32,298 nucleotides of DNA from Isosphaeraceae bacterium (GCA_021324445.1 JAJPJC010000298.1:1-32298); one strand, 5' to 3'; positions 8,753 through 16,993 are shown, counted from the stretch's first letter. The notes: generated from the letters alone by a model not told the origin. Program-made: numbers and translations.

Positions 8753-9763
8753 CCGGGGCTGGTCGCGCCGTCGCATCAGTGCCACCGCGACCTCGGCGGC
8801 CAGGCGTGCGTTGGCGATCAGCAGCGCGCAGTTGGCCCGAAGGCTGCGCCCCGCCGTGGCGCGTCGGATCGCCTCGAGTAAGAACGGCGTGAGCGGCTTG
8901 CCGGTGATGCCGAGGCGGCGTGCATGTTCCCATGCATGATCGAGAGCAATTCGGAGGCTCTCGGGGTCCAGCTCGTCGGCCTGGGGGACCGGTTGGGCCA
9001 GGACGATGGCGCCGGGGAGTCCCAGGGAGCGGTGGGTCCGCACCAGGTCCGCGGCCGCGGCGGGCGAGTCGACGCGATGCTCCAACGGCAACCCGCTGGA
9101 ACGTACTAGAAAGCCGGGCAGTTCGTCGGTACGGTATCCGACAACCAGCACGCCGCGCGTCTCGAGCATTTCGAGGGTCCCGGCCAGGTCGAGGATCGAT
9201 TTCAGCCCCGAGCAGACGACCAGGGCTCCGTCGGCACGCGCCAGCTCGTCCAGGTCTGTGGAGATGTCGAAGCGGGTCGCCGCGTCGTGGTGGGCACCAC
9301 CCAGGCCCCCGGTGGCCATGACCAGGGGCTCCAGGGAGAATCGGCGCGCGACCCAGAGTGTCGCGGAGACGGTGGTCGCGGCGTTGCGGCCTCCGGTCAT
9401 CACCGGGGCCAGGTCGCGGCGATTCGCCTTGGTCCAGGACGACCACTCCCGCGGCGTGTCCCTGGCACTGGCCGGCTCACCTGGCGGCGCAGGAGTCGAT
9501 TCGAACTCCGTCGCCGCAGCCCGGGCGACTTCGACGAACTGAGGGTCCGTCAGGCCGATCTGGAGGACGCCCCCGAGCACCGCCACCGTCGCCGGCTCGG
9601 CACCCACCCCGCGCACCGCCGCCTCCATGGCTCGGGCCGTCTCGAGATTCTCAGGCCAGGGCAGTCCCTGAGCGATCACGGACGACTCCAGCACCACCAC
9701 CGGCCGACGCTCCGCCCGTGCCGTGGAAACCGCCCACGTCCAGGCAACCGTCTCGGCAATCAT
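8750..9763 (-). CDS. psuG: Pseudouridine-5'-phosphate glycosidase
   Basis: PsuG reversibly splits pseudouridine 5'-phosphate into uracil and ribose 5-phosphate in the cytoplasm. In the 337-residue product the family landmarks are LESSVIAQGLPWPENLETA (about 25-43, with the conserved Glu), TTVSATLWVA, ATGGLGGAHH, FDISTDLDELAR (about 165-176), VVCSGLKSILD (Lys about 188, matching the family's catalytic lysine), LETRGVLVVGYRTDELPGF, and GKPLTPFLLEAI near the end. It is about 25 residues longer than the E. coli enzyme, mainly through a Pro/Ala-rich insert (about 88-110) just before the substrate-binding core. The ATG at 9763 is preceded by GAGGA. No pseudouridine kinase gene (psuK) lies next to it, so the partner step is elsewhere or absent. 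Confidence 0.95.
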   Translation of the reverse strand: MIAETVAWTWAVSTARAERRPVVVLESSVIAQGLPWPENLETARAMEAAVRGVGAEPATVAVLGGVLQIGLTDPQFVEVARAAATEFESTPAPPGEPASARDTPREWSSWTKANRRDLAPVMTGGRNAATTVSATLWVARRFSLEPLVMATGGLGGAHHDAATRFDISTDLDELARADGALVVCSGLKSILDLAGTLEMLETRGVLVVGYRTDELPGFLVRSSGLPLEHRVDSPAAAADLVRTHRSLGLPGAIVLAQPVPQADELDPESLRIALDHAWEHARRLGITGKPLTPFLLEAIRRATAGRSLRANCALLIANARLAAEVAVALMRRRDQPR

Positions 9764-10326
9764 GGATTGATCCTCGCCGTCCCGCCGTGGTCTCGCTGTG
9801 CCCCATCCGGGAGCCGGGGACTGTCCAGGTGGCCTATCTTACACGAAACCTTCAGCCAGAGAAGCAAACGACCCGGCGACCTCCGCGGCGGACTTGCCGG
9901 AGGGCTTATGCTTCAACAGGACTTCCGCGGGTCGGCCCCGAGTTTGCATGGCGCGAAACTGGAGTGGGTGAATGAGCGTCTCGAGAGTCCCCTCCCAGAG
10001 CAGGGGACCATCACATGAAAAATTGTATTTACGAACAATTGCTCTTTCAATCGTGCCGGTCCGGGACGATGCGAACTCCACAGTCGGCCCTCGGACCATC
10101 CCTGGAGCGTTGCTTGGTTGGAGGTTGGAGGACGAAGTTTCTCGTGGTTTCTCTTCAGGGGGAGCCACAATTCGGGCACCCGACTCGTAGTACAGTTGGG
10201 AGAGTGGCCAAACCATCGGGCGACGCCGACGTCCTGTGATCAGGAGCGGGGGATCGGTCGGCGGGCCCACCGATGCCGCATGGGACGATGCGAGAGGACA
10301 CAATCGGGGGCAGCTAGGACGAAGCA
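9764..10326. other. Intergenic region between divergent psuG and FHA-kinase genes
   Basis: These 563 bp must hold the promoters of both flanking genes. I see an inverted repeat AATTGT...ACAATT (10021-10026 and 10035-10040) in a locally AT-rich patch. A leftward open frame of 173 codons crosses it but has no recognisable family and overlaps the kinase start. No RNA gene was seen. Confidence 0.45.
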
Positions 10327-11652
10327 ATGCGTGTGATTCTGGATGTCGTGCAAGGCCCACGCAGGGGGCGGTCCTTCGTTTTCGAGCGGCACGATACGTT
10401 CATCGTGGGACGGTCGCGGTTCGTCCATTGCCCGATGCCCGACGACAGTGCGCTGTCGCGCGATCACTTCATGATCGAGATCAATCCCCCGATGTGCGAG
10501 CTGCGCGACCTGGGGAGCACGAACGGCACGTTCGTGAACAACCAGCGGGTGGAACGGGTGCGGCTCTCCTCGGGCGACCTGATCGCGGCGGGCCAGAGCG
10601 TCTTTCGGGTCCGGGTCGAGACGACCCCGTTCTTGTCCTCGGGGGATGAAGTGGGGGGGACTCCGCCGCGCACCGAGTCGATCCTGTTGAGTCCGATCCG
10701 TTGCGCGGGCTGCGGGACGCTGGCCCCGCAGAACATCACGGTGGCCGGCCCCGCCGGAACGGCCGCCGGCGATGCCGTCGAGTGGTGGTGTTCGGCCTGC
10801 CGCTCCGAGTCGGCGACCCTGCCCCAGCCGGTGCCTTATTACACCACCCTCCGCGAACTGGGCCGCGGCGCGATGGGCGTGGTCTATCAAGCCCGCCACA
10901 ACCTCAGCGGCCAGATGGTCGCCCTCAAGCTGATCATGCCCGAGACGGCCACCACCCGCTCGGCCATTGACCGCTTCCAGCGCGAGATGTCGGTGATCAG
11001 CCAGCTCCGGCACCCGCATATTGTCGAATGTTACGAGCAGGGGATGACCCGAGGGCAGTTCTGGTTCGCCATGGAGTATGTCGCGGGGACCAACTTGGAG
11101 ACCCTGGCCAAGGCGGATCCCGGCCGGTACCCCGTCAACCAAGGGTGCCGCCTGACCTGTCAGATCCTCAAGGGGCTCGAGCAGGCGCACCAGCTTGGCT
11201 TCGTGCACCGCGACATCAAGCCCGAGAATATCCTGATCGCGCAGTCGCCCGAGGGGCTCATCGTGAAGATCTCCGACTTCGGCCTGGCCAAGAGCTTCCG
11301 CGGCGTGGGGCTCTCGGGCCTGACCTTCTCCGGCGAGATGCGCGGCACCGTCCCGTTCATGCCCCCCGAGCAAATGCTCGACTTCAAGACGGTCACGCCT
11401 TTGGCCGACCTCTACGCCACGGCCGCCACCCTCTATTACTTGTTGACCTGCCAGTACATCTACGACGAGCCCTCCGGGGGCGGCGACCTGATCCGCATGC
11501 TCCTGGAAGAGCCGCCGATCCCGATCCGCAAACGCCGCGGCGACATCCCCAAGGCCCTCGCCGACATCGTCGAGAAGTGCCTGGCCCGTGACCCCAACGA
11601 GCGCTACCCCGACGCCGGCTCGATGCGCCGCGTCCTCAAACCGTTTTGCTGA
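10327..11652 (+). CDS. FHA domain / zinc-ribbon / Ser-Thr protein kinase
   Basis: Three parts are visible in 441 residues. An FHA phosphothreonine-binding domain (about 23-97) has GRS (28-30), SRDH (44-47) and STNGT (64-68). Two Cys pairs, CAGC (126-129) and CSAC (155-158), form a likely zinc ribbon. A Hanks-type kinase domain (about 172-441) has GRGAMGVVYQA, Lys201 in VALK, Glu220, HRDIKPEN (294-301), DFG (317-319) and PPE (346-348). All catalytic residues are present, so it should be active. No transmembrane segment is seen, so it should be cytoplasmic, and the FHA domain may tether it to phosphorylated partners or to itself. AGGA lies about nine bases before the ATG. It stands alone, convergent with the SCO1 gene, and its substrates are not evident. 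Confidence 0.93.
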   Translation: MRVILDVVQGPRRGRSFVFERHDTFIVGRSRFVHCPMPDDSALSRDHFMIEINPPMCELRDLGSTNGTFVNNQRVERVRLSSGDLIAAGQSVFRVRVETTPFLSSGDEVGGTPPRTESILLSPIRCAGCGTLAPQNITVAGPAGTAAGDAVEWWCSACRSESATLPQPVPYYTTLRELGRGAMGVVYQARHNLSGQMVALKLIMPETATTRSAIDRFQREMSVISQLRHPHIVECYEQGMTRGQFWFAMEYVAGTNLETLAKADPGRYPVNQGCRLTCQILKGLEQAHQLGFVHRDIKPENILIAQSPEGLIVKISDFGLAKSFRGVGLSGLTFSGEMRGTVPFMPPEQMLDFKTVTPLADLYATAATLYYLLTCQYIYDEPSGGGDLIRMLLEEPPIPIRKRRGDIPKALADIVEKCLARDPNERYPDAGSMRRVLKPFC

Positions 11653-11668
11653 GGACGCATGCGGAGCG

Positions 11669-11691
11669 TAGGCCCGGCATAGCCGGCCCTA
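11669..11691. repeat. GC-rich palindrome at a convergent gene end
   Basis: TAGGCCCGGC and GCCGGCCCTA flank ATA, forming a ten-position stem with one mismatch. The right edge contains the SCO1 stop codon. It lacks a U-tract. It could be a two-way transcription barrier or a copy of a dispersed intergenic palindrome; a genome-wide count would decide. Confidence 0.4.
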
Positions 11692-12312
11692 CCTCTCCGA
11701 GAGGAGACCTTGGATGTCCTGGAGCACGGCGTCGGGCTTGAGGAACTCGAGGTTATAGATCTCCCGCTGGTGGCCGCGCGGATCGAGGAGGAAGATCCGC
11801 GAGGGGTGATCGAGCGCGCCGTTTGGAACAGTCTTGACCCACATCCCCCAGGCGTTGATGACCGAGTCGACCCGTGCCGGCGGTCCGGTCAGGAAGTGCC
11901 AGGCGGCGCGATCGGCCCCGAAGAGGCGGGCATACTGACTGAGCACCTCGGGCGTGTCGCGCTTCGGATCGAGGCTGATCGAGACGAACTCGACCGCGGT
12001 GCCCCAGAGCTTGGCCTCCTTGAGTGCCGCCTGGACGCGGACCATCGCCTGCGTCGTCCCGGGACAGACGCCGGTGCACGTCGTGTAGACGAAGGACACG
12101 AGCACGACCTTCCCCTTCCGCGAGGCCAGGTCGAACGGCTTGCCGGACGAGTCGACCAGGACGGTGGGCGGCGCCGGGCCGATATCGGCCAGGGGGCTGG
12201 CGGGCGGGCTCGCGGCGAGGAGCAGGGATGCGACAAACCACGGGCTGAACACGGGCAATTCCTCGATGGGTGCGCTCGATTCGGAGCAACGACTCGTCGC
12301 GATCCGTTTCAC
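11689..12312 (-). CDS. SCO1/SenC family copper-binding thioredoxin-like protein
   Basis: SCO proteins deliver copper to the CuA site of cytochrome c oxidase or act as periplasmic thiol-redox proteins. The 207-residue product has the copper-binding motif CTGVCP (Cys79 and Cys83), the partner histidine in LDHPSRIFLLD (His169), and the SISLDPKRDTPEVL signature (about 111-124). A hydrophobic segment (SPWFVASLLLAASPPASPLA, about 23-42) is a likely signal peptide or membrane anchor. The GTG start at 12312 overlaps the TGA of the upstream sigma-factor fusion in GTGA, indicating translational coupling. This ties the copper protein to that gene's expression. The family call is firm, but the substrate is not known here. 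Confidence 0.93.
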   Translation of the reverse strand: MKRIATSRCSESSAPIEELPVFSPWFVASLLLAASPPASPLADIGPAPPTVLVDSSGKPFDLASRKGKVVLVSFVYTTCTGVCPGTTQAMVRVQAALKEAKLWGTAVEFVSISLDPKRDTPEVLSQYARLFGADRAAWHFLTGPPARVDSVINAWGMWVKTVPNGALDHPSRIFLLDPRGHQREIYNLEFLKPDAVLQDIQGLLSER

Positions 12313-14372
12313 GGCACGGCCGGCTTCTCGGATGGCTTGGGGGCGATGGTCACCAGCACATCGTTGGTATTATAGCGGTTTCCCAGCACGGCGGCACGTT
12401 GCATGACTGTCCCCGCGACGGGGGAACGGAGCACTAGCCGCTCCCGCTCCTTCTCGTCTTCCATCCCGATGCGCCCGATGGCCTCATCGTGCAGGCCCAG
12501 GACGTGCAGGTTGTCCCGGGCGAGCTGGACCCGGAGCCGGCTGTTCTCCTCGGCGTTCCGGTCGGCGGTCAATTGCCCTTCCGAGCGGAATCCTTTCGCG
12601 AGCATCTCCTGGTACCATCGGAGCTGTCTTTGCTTGGACTCCAACTCCCATTGAGCGGTCTTGTAGTCGAGCTTGGCCTGGAAGAGATCGGTGCTGAACA
12701 GGCGGAGTAGCGGATCACCCTTCTTGACGACCTCCCCGACATTGACGCGAACCTCATCCACCAGGCAATCGAATCGCGCCCGGATGAAAACGCGATCCGC
12801 TGGCTGCGGCTTTTCCTTTCCCATGGCCACCGTCCGGTCAGTCATCTGCTGCATGGCAGACGGCGATGGGGCTGGTTGCCCGGCCTGGGGGGCTTTGTTC
12901 CAGTCGCCGGCATGCGTGAGCTTGCCGATCCGCAACTCGCCCCGCTCGGGCGGCTGTATCCCTGCCGGGTGAGGGGGCTGGTGACACGAGGTGCAGTCGA
13001 CTTTCTCCGCGACCGGCCGAGTCAGCCGGACCCCCAGCGGGCCATTCAGGGCGGGACAGGTCGTCGAGGAAATCCCACTGGCGTGAGACGTCACGCATTG
13101 CCAGCGGCCCTGCCGCTTGACGTAGAGATTCGTCAGCCGACTCGGGGTCGGGTGACCGGCGATCTTGATCCGGCTAGTGGCGACGGCGGTCGCACCACCG
13201 AAGAGGCGCACCTTCAGCTCATCGAGCTCGATCGGCTGGTCGGAGAAGACGCCGTGGGCCAGATCGGGCATGTAGGTGGACTTGGTGAAACTGTTCCCGA
13301 CCGGGTCGATGCCCTCGAAGTCGTCGGCCATGATCCGGTTGACGATCGCCGCATCGCGGCGGGGGATGGCCTGGGCCCAGGCGCGCTCCAGCATCACGAT
13401 GTCGAGCTCATCGTCGCTGCGGGGAGCCTCTTGGGCTCGCCCGGCGGGAGCATCGGGCGCGGGAATCCGCCTGGGGGGCTCGGGTGGCTTCTGCGCGGTC
13501 GCCTGGCCGACCAGGGCGGCCGAGCCGGCCGCGATCAGGAGCAGCGCGACCGCCGACAGCTTGAGTTTGGTCACGAACATGGTCCAGAGCACTCCTTGGG
13601 TCAGGGTGGTCACCGCGGCCGAGACGATCCCGGCGGTCGCCGGCGATCGTGCGATCAGGGATTGGGCGGCCCGGGTCGTGGCTTCGACCAGGCCGCGGGG
13701 CAGGGGGGTGGGGGCCAGGGGCAGGGCGAGCCCCAGGTCCGACGGGTCCAGGCCACGGCGGGTCAGGCGCTGGCGCAGCCGGGCCCTGGCCCGCGAGAGC
13801 CGGCTCTTGACCGTCCCGACGGGCCAGTCGAGCCGGCGGGCGGCTTCCTCGTGGCTGGAGCCTTCCAGGTCGCAGAGGATCACCGGGACCTGGAGCCGCG
13901 CCGGCAGCCTGCCCAGCTCCTCGGCCAGGACCGAACGGAGATCGGCCCGGTCGACCGCGTTCAGAGGTGACTCCGCCACCGTGGTCTCGATGCAGCCCAG
14001 GCCCGAGCGCTCGCGACCGCGACGCCGTTGGGCATCGGCCCGGGCTCGCTCGGCCACCCGGGTGGCGACGCCGAAGAGCCAGCGCCCGACCGAGCCATCC
14101 ACCCGGATCGAACCCGCCTTGCGGACCAGCACGAGGAAGGTCGCCTGGAACGCGTCCTCGGCATCATGCGGATCGGCCAGGATGCGCCGGCAAACGCCGA
14201 GGACCATCGGCCCGTGGCGCTCCACCAGGACCGTGAACGCCAGCTCCGAGACCTCGTCGCGACACGCGAGGAAGCGCTCCAGGAGCTGCCGGTCGGAGAG
14301 CCCGCAGAACGTCCCGGCCTCGAGCAACGCGCGGATCTGCCGCAGCGCCGCACCTGTGTTGCGCTTGACCAT
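12309..14372 (-). CDS. ECF sigma factor fused to NTF2-like, CXXCH and CusB/HlyD-like domains
   Basis: Residues here count from the ATG at 14372 (687 aa). Residues 20-205 form an ECF sigma factor. Region 2 runs through LSDRQLLERFLACRDEVSEL, CRRILADPHDAEDAFQATF and GRWLFGVA. Region 4 runs through LPARLQVPVILCDLEGSSHE and WPVGTVKSRLSRAR. One membrane segment follows at about 272-291 (LSAVALLLIAAGSAALVG). Next come an NTF2/DUF4440-like domain (about 320-430), a haem-binding-type motif CTSCH (460-464), a short LRIGKLTHAGDW segment, and an HlyD/CusB-like adaptor (about 530-678; RARFDCLVDEVRVNVGEVV and LVLRSPVAGTV, with a helical hairpin between). If the N-terminus is cytoplasmic, everything after the membrane segment is periplasmic. 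The ATG at 14372 follows a GAGGGG run. Starts at 14378 and GTG 14399 are alternatives. It is coupled to the SCO gene downstream. Copper or redox sensing is inference. Confidence 0.85.
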   Translation of the reverse strand: MVKRNTGAALRQIRALLEAGTFCGLSDRQLLERFLACRDEVSELAFTVLVERHGPMVLGVCRRILADPHDAEDAFQATFLVLVRKAGSIRVDGSVGRWLFGVATRVAERARADAQRRRGRERSGLGCIETTVAESPLNAVDRADLRSVLAEELGRLPARLQVPVILCDLEGSSHEEAARRLDWPVGTVKSRLSRARARLRQRLTRRGLDPSDLGLALPLAPTPLPRGLVEATTRAAQSLIARSPATAGIVSAAVTTLTQGVLWTMFVTKLKLSAVALLLIAAGSAALVGQATAQKPPEPPRRIPAPDAPAGRAQEAPRSDDELDIVMLERAWAQAIPRRDAAIVNRIMADDFEGIDPVGNSFTKSTYMPDLAHGVFSDQPIELDELKVRLFGGATAVATSRIKIAGHPTPSRLTNLYVKRQGRWQCVTSHASGISSTTCPALNGPLGVRLTRPVAEKVDCTSCHQPPHPAGIQPPERGELRIGKLTHAGDWNKAPQAGQPAPSPSAMQQMTDRTVAMGKEKPQPADRVFIRARFDCLVDEVRVNVGEVVKKGDPLLRLFSTDLFQAKLDYKTAQWELESKQRQLRWYQEMLAKGFRSEGQLTADRNAEENSRLRVQLARDNLHVLGLHDEAIGRIGMEDEKERERLVLRSPVAGTVMQRAAVLGNRYNTNDVLVTIAPKPSEKPAVP

Positions 14373-14461
14373 CGGCATCCCCCCCTCGACCCATGCCACT
14401 CTTCTCTTTCTATGCCGTCAAGGGGATCTGCCGTTCCCATTTTCTGAATCCCCTGGCTAGA

Positions 14462-15076
14462 ATGGCTTCAGATGACCGTTCGACGTCTTTTCTCAGTGAG
14501 GACGGCTCTCAATCCGAGGTCGAGCCTGATTCCAGGGCGAAGGAGCAGGTTAATTTGGTCGAGGTGTCTTGCCGGCTACTCGACCTGCCTGAGATGCACC
14601 CCCGGCTGCTCTGGGATACGATCATCCTGGCCGCGGCCGGGGTTCTCGAGGATCGATTCCACGACCTCCCTCGGCGAATGGTACTTGATGTTCGAGACCT
14701 CCCCGGCTTTGGGTCCGACGAGCTGTCACTCAGGATTGATCCAGGTGGAATCGACGGAGATCGCATCACGAGACTGCGACGAACTTACGAGCCGACGCGG
14801 CAAGTTGAGTTGGCAGCGATCGCGATTGCTGGATTCGGCCTTCACTTTGCCGGCCATCATGAGATTCGAGACGTCGCACTTCGTGGTAGCGGGGCCGATT
14901 ATCTTGTAGGCGATGATCACTATCACTTGGAAATTGCCGGACGCACCCGTCGAGCCGATTTCGAGATAGCTTGTCAGCAGAAACGCGAGCGCCTGACCAA
15001 CCACGTCGGTTCGGCGTTCCTCATCTGTGTGGTGGAGTTCGAGACGCCAGCGGGCCGTTTGGAGTTCTCGGGTTAA
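14462..15076 (+). CDS. Hypothetical protein with DYLVGDDHYHLEIAG motif
   Basis: I do not recognise this 204-residue product. It has a polar N-terminus, a central alpha/beta region (LLWDTIILAAAGVLEDRFHD, then RMVLDVRDLPGFGSDEL), and a striking motif ADYLVGDDHYHLEIAGRTRR (about 147-166) followed by a charged helix. The D...LEIAG pattern faintly recalls nuclease-fold strands but no family can be named. No signal peptide or membrane segment is seen. The frame is open 69 bases further upstream, but the ATG at 14462 gives the more protein-like start. It is divergent from the sigma-factor fusion and lies 37 bp before a small same-strand gene, likely its operon partner. Confidence 0.65.
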   Translation: MASDDRSTSFLSEDGSQSEVEPDSRAKEQVNLVEVSCRLLDLPEMHPRLLWDTIILAAAGVLEDRFHDLPRRMVLDVRDLPGFGSDELSLRIDPGGIDGDRITRLRRTYEPTRQVELAAIAIAGFGLHFAGHHEIRDVALRGSGADYLVGDDHYHLEIAGRTRRADFEIACQQKRERLTNHVGSAFLICVVEFETPAGRLEFSG

Positions 15077-15113
15077 TCTCACATCAGCGGAGACTCTCGG
15101 GCAGGAGAAGATG

Positions 15114-15464
15114 ATGTCTGCAGCATCGAGCGCGGTCAGCGACATGCTCGTGACGGTCAAGTCCCGCGAAGTCCAGCGCGGGATGCTGGCGGAGATGCGG
15201 GGCGACCGCGATTCGTCCATCCATCACTTCTTGGCGGCTGCGCACCTCGAATTGGTGCTCGCGTCCGATTATGACGCGGTCGAGGATTCCGATCTGGCAC
15301 TTCGAAGCCGGCTGAGCGCCGCATCCTGCTTCTGGCGCGCAGGACAGCCCGAGCGCGCTCGTAGCCTGATCGACCAATTGAGCCAGAGCTACCCCTCCGA
15401 GTCGACGATGATCCAGAAGGTGCTCGAAGACCTGGAGGGAAATGTCTCCTCTCCCACTTCCTGA
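15114..15464 (+). CDS. Small helical (TPR-like) hypothetical protein
   Basis: This 116-residue product is predicted by eye to be all helical. A segment from REVQRGMLAEMRGDRDSSIH to FWRAGQPERARSLIDQLSQS has the spacing of helix-turn-helix pairs resembling one or two TPR units. AGGAGA at 15103-15108 sets the start at the second of two tandem ATG codons (15111 or 15114). It has no signal peptide. It follows the previous hypothetical gene by 37 bp and probably works with it; the pair's function is unknown. A toxin-antitoxin role cannot be claimed from what is visible. Confidence 0.65.
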   Translation: MSAASSAVSDMLVTVKSREVQRGMLAEMRGDRDSSIHHFLAAAHLELVLASDYDAVEDSDLALRSRLSAASCFWRAGQPERARSLIDQLSQSYPSESTMIQKVLEDLEGNVSSPTS

Positions 15465-15512
15465 AGAACGCGGAGGCGCCCGGGCCCGCGAGTGGATGTG
15501 GAGGAATTCCCC

Positions 15513-16703
15513 TCACATGCGCTCGATCAGTGCCAGCCCCCCATCCCGCCGCCCCAGGATCAGCTCGGGGTCGACGGCCAGCCATCGGCGGAGCAACGCG
15601 GCATAGACGTCGCGGAAGTCGGTGGTGAACCGGGGGTCGCCGCCGTCGTCGAGGCGTGACAGGTCGGGGGGCGGGCCAATCAGTCCGCCCTTGACCGGCG
15701 TGCCGGCCAGGAGCACCGGGGCCGCGGTGCCGTGATCGGTCCCGCCCGAGGCATTCTCCTTGAGCCGGCGGCCGAACTCGGAGAAGACCAGGACTACCAC
15801 CCGGTTATTGAGTCGACTGGTCTTCAGATCCTTGAGGAACCCGGCGACCCCCTGGGAGACCTTGCGGAGCAGGTCGAGATGGGTATAGCGCTGGGCCGCA
15901 TGGGTATCAAAACCCTCCTGGGTGGTGTAGGAGATCCGGAACGGAGAGTCGGCCTCGATCAGTCGTCGGATCGTTGCGAGCCGGCCTTCCAGGGTCTCGG
16001 ACGATGACTCGGATGCACCCGGACCGGCGGGGATCTTCGCCAGGCGGTCGGAAAGCTCCCGCGCCGCGGCGAACTGCCGCCGCACCTGGTCGAGCACCGG
16101 GTTGCTCGGTCCGCCGGCCATGTCGAGCCCGACCAGGCCGGCACCGGGCGCCAGGCGATACTCCGCCACACTGGCCAGCGCCTGGGGCACCGCCTTGCGG
16201 CCTCGCACTGCCATCGGCACGGCCTGCCGGCCCACATGACAGGTCCGCAACGCGGGATCGGCGTCGGCGACCCGGCCAAGCCAACCCGCCGGCGGCGCCG
16301 GGCCGAGCAGCCCGGTCTGCCAGATCTCCATCGAGCGGAAGTGCGACCGGTCCGGATTCGGATACCCGACTCCCTGCACCACCGCCAGGTCGCCCGATTC
16401 CCAGAGCTGGTGCAGCTCCTTCAGGGACGGGTGCAATCCCACGCGGTCATCCAGCTTCAGGACCTTGTCCGGCTCGATCCGCAGCGTCGGCCGGCTCTTG
16501 TGGTAGACGTCGTCGGCGTGGGGGACGACGGTATTCAGCCCGTCGTTGCCGCCGGTCAGCTCCAGCACAACCAGGATCGGCAAGTCGGCGCGGGGCTCCG
16601 CGGCCCCGGCCGCTCGCCGCCACAGGCCGGGCAGCGGCACCCCGAGGAACCACCCCCCAGTCCCCGTGCCGACCGTTCTCAGGAAATCACGACGCGAGAC
16701 CAT
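15513..16703 (-). CDS. DUF1501 protein with Tat signal
   Basis: The 396-residue product starts MVSRRDFLRT, a twin-arginine signal, so it is exported folded. DUF1501 proteins belong to the alkaline-phosphatase/sulfatase-like fold and are very abundant in planctomycetes, but their activity is unproven. Family motifs seen are LVVLELTGGNDGLNTVVP (about 45-62), SFRS-like HFRSMEIWQTG, FSEFGRR (307-313) and GGTDHGTAAP (320-329). GAGGAG lies just upstream of the ATG at 16703. An in-frame upstream extension to 16832 comes only from repeat sequence. It is the last gene of the BlaI-M56-M56-DUF1800-DUF1501 series. It is separated from DUF1800 by 324 bp holding the foldback repeat, whereas such pairs are normally close together. 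Confidence 0.93.
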   Translation of the reverse strand: MVSRRDFLRTVGTGTGGWFLGVPLPGLWRRAAGAAEPRADLPILVVLELTGGNDGLNTVVPHADDVYHKSRPTLRIEPDKVLKLDDRVGLHPSLKELHQLWESGDLAVVQGVGYPNPDRSHFRSMEIWQTGLLGPAPPAGWLGRVADADPALRTCHVGRQAVPMAVRGRKAVPQALASVAEYRLAPGAGLVGLDMAGGPSNPVLDQVRRQFAAARELSDRLAKIPAGPGASESSSETLEGRLATIRRLIEADSPFRISYTTQEGFDTHAAQRYTHLDLLRKVSQGVAGFLKDLKTSRLNNRVVVLVFSEFGRRLKENASGGTDHGTAAPVLLAGTPVKGGLIGPPPDLSRLDDGGDPRFTTDFRDVYAALLRRWLAVDPELILGRRDGGLALIERM

Positions 16704-16747
16704 GATCTTGCTCCTCAACGCGGCATGCGCCGCGAACTTGGGTCCGG

Positions 16748-16780
16748 TTCCAGATTCCAGATTCCAGATTCCAGATTCCA
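16748..16780. repeat. TTCCAGA tandem repeat, about 4.7 copies
   Basis: The heptamer TTCCAGA is repeated head to tail just upstream of the DUF1501 gene. Its copies form the outer tip of the left arm of the foldback element, and the right arm ends in the complementary GGAATCTGGAATC. Seven-base units can change in number by slippage. Confidence 0.85.
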
Positions 16781-16993
16781 AATAATTAGTTATTTGTAAT
16801 ATTGAATAGGAGTTACGCAGTTGGCCTTCCACCCCGGCGCCTGGAAAGATCGGCGAGCGAACAATGCGCCGGTCGTCTCTTGGGCCTCGCCGATCCAGCC
16901 CAGACGCCTCGGAGCAGCAGGCGGCGATGTCCGAGAAGCTTCCACTGCGTAACTCCTATTTAATTTACAATTTGGAATTTGGAATCTGGAATC
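16767..16993. repeat. 227-bp nested foldback (MITE-like) sequence
   Basis: Three nested inverted repeats are seen: an outer perfect 17-bp pair (16767-16783 with 16977-16993), a middle perfect 16-bp pair (16805-16820 with 16945-16960, AATAGGAGTTACGCAG), and an inner perfect 10-bp pair (16848-16857 with 16886-16895), which extends imperfectly. Arms between the blocks are similar with small gaps, and the arms are AT-rich unlike the surroundings. It could be a miniature transposable element, an IS remnant or a structured RNA between the DUF1800 and DUF1501 genes. No target duplication was identified. Confidence 0.75.

Noticed and set aside
9839..10360. 173-codon leftward frame between psuG and the FHA kinase
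   Set aside because: It has no family resemblance or ribosome binding site and overlaps the kinase start.
16748..16780. Possible CRISPR-like short repeats
   Set aside because: The units are only seven bases with no spacers, so this is a simple tandem repeat.
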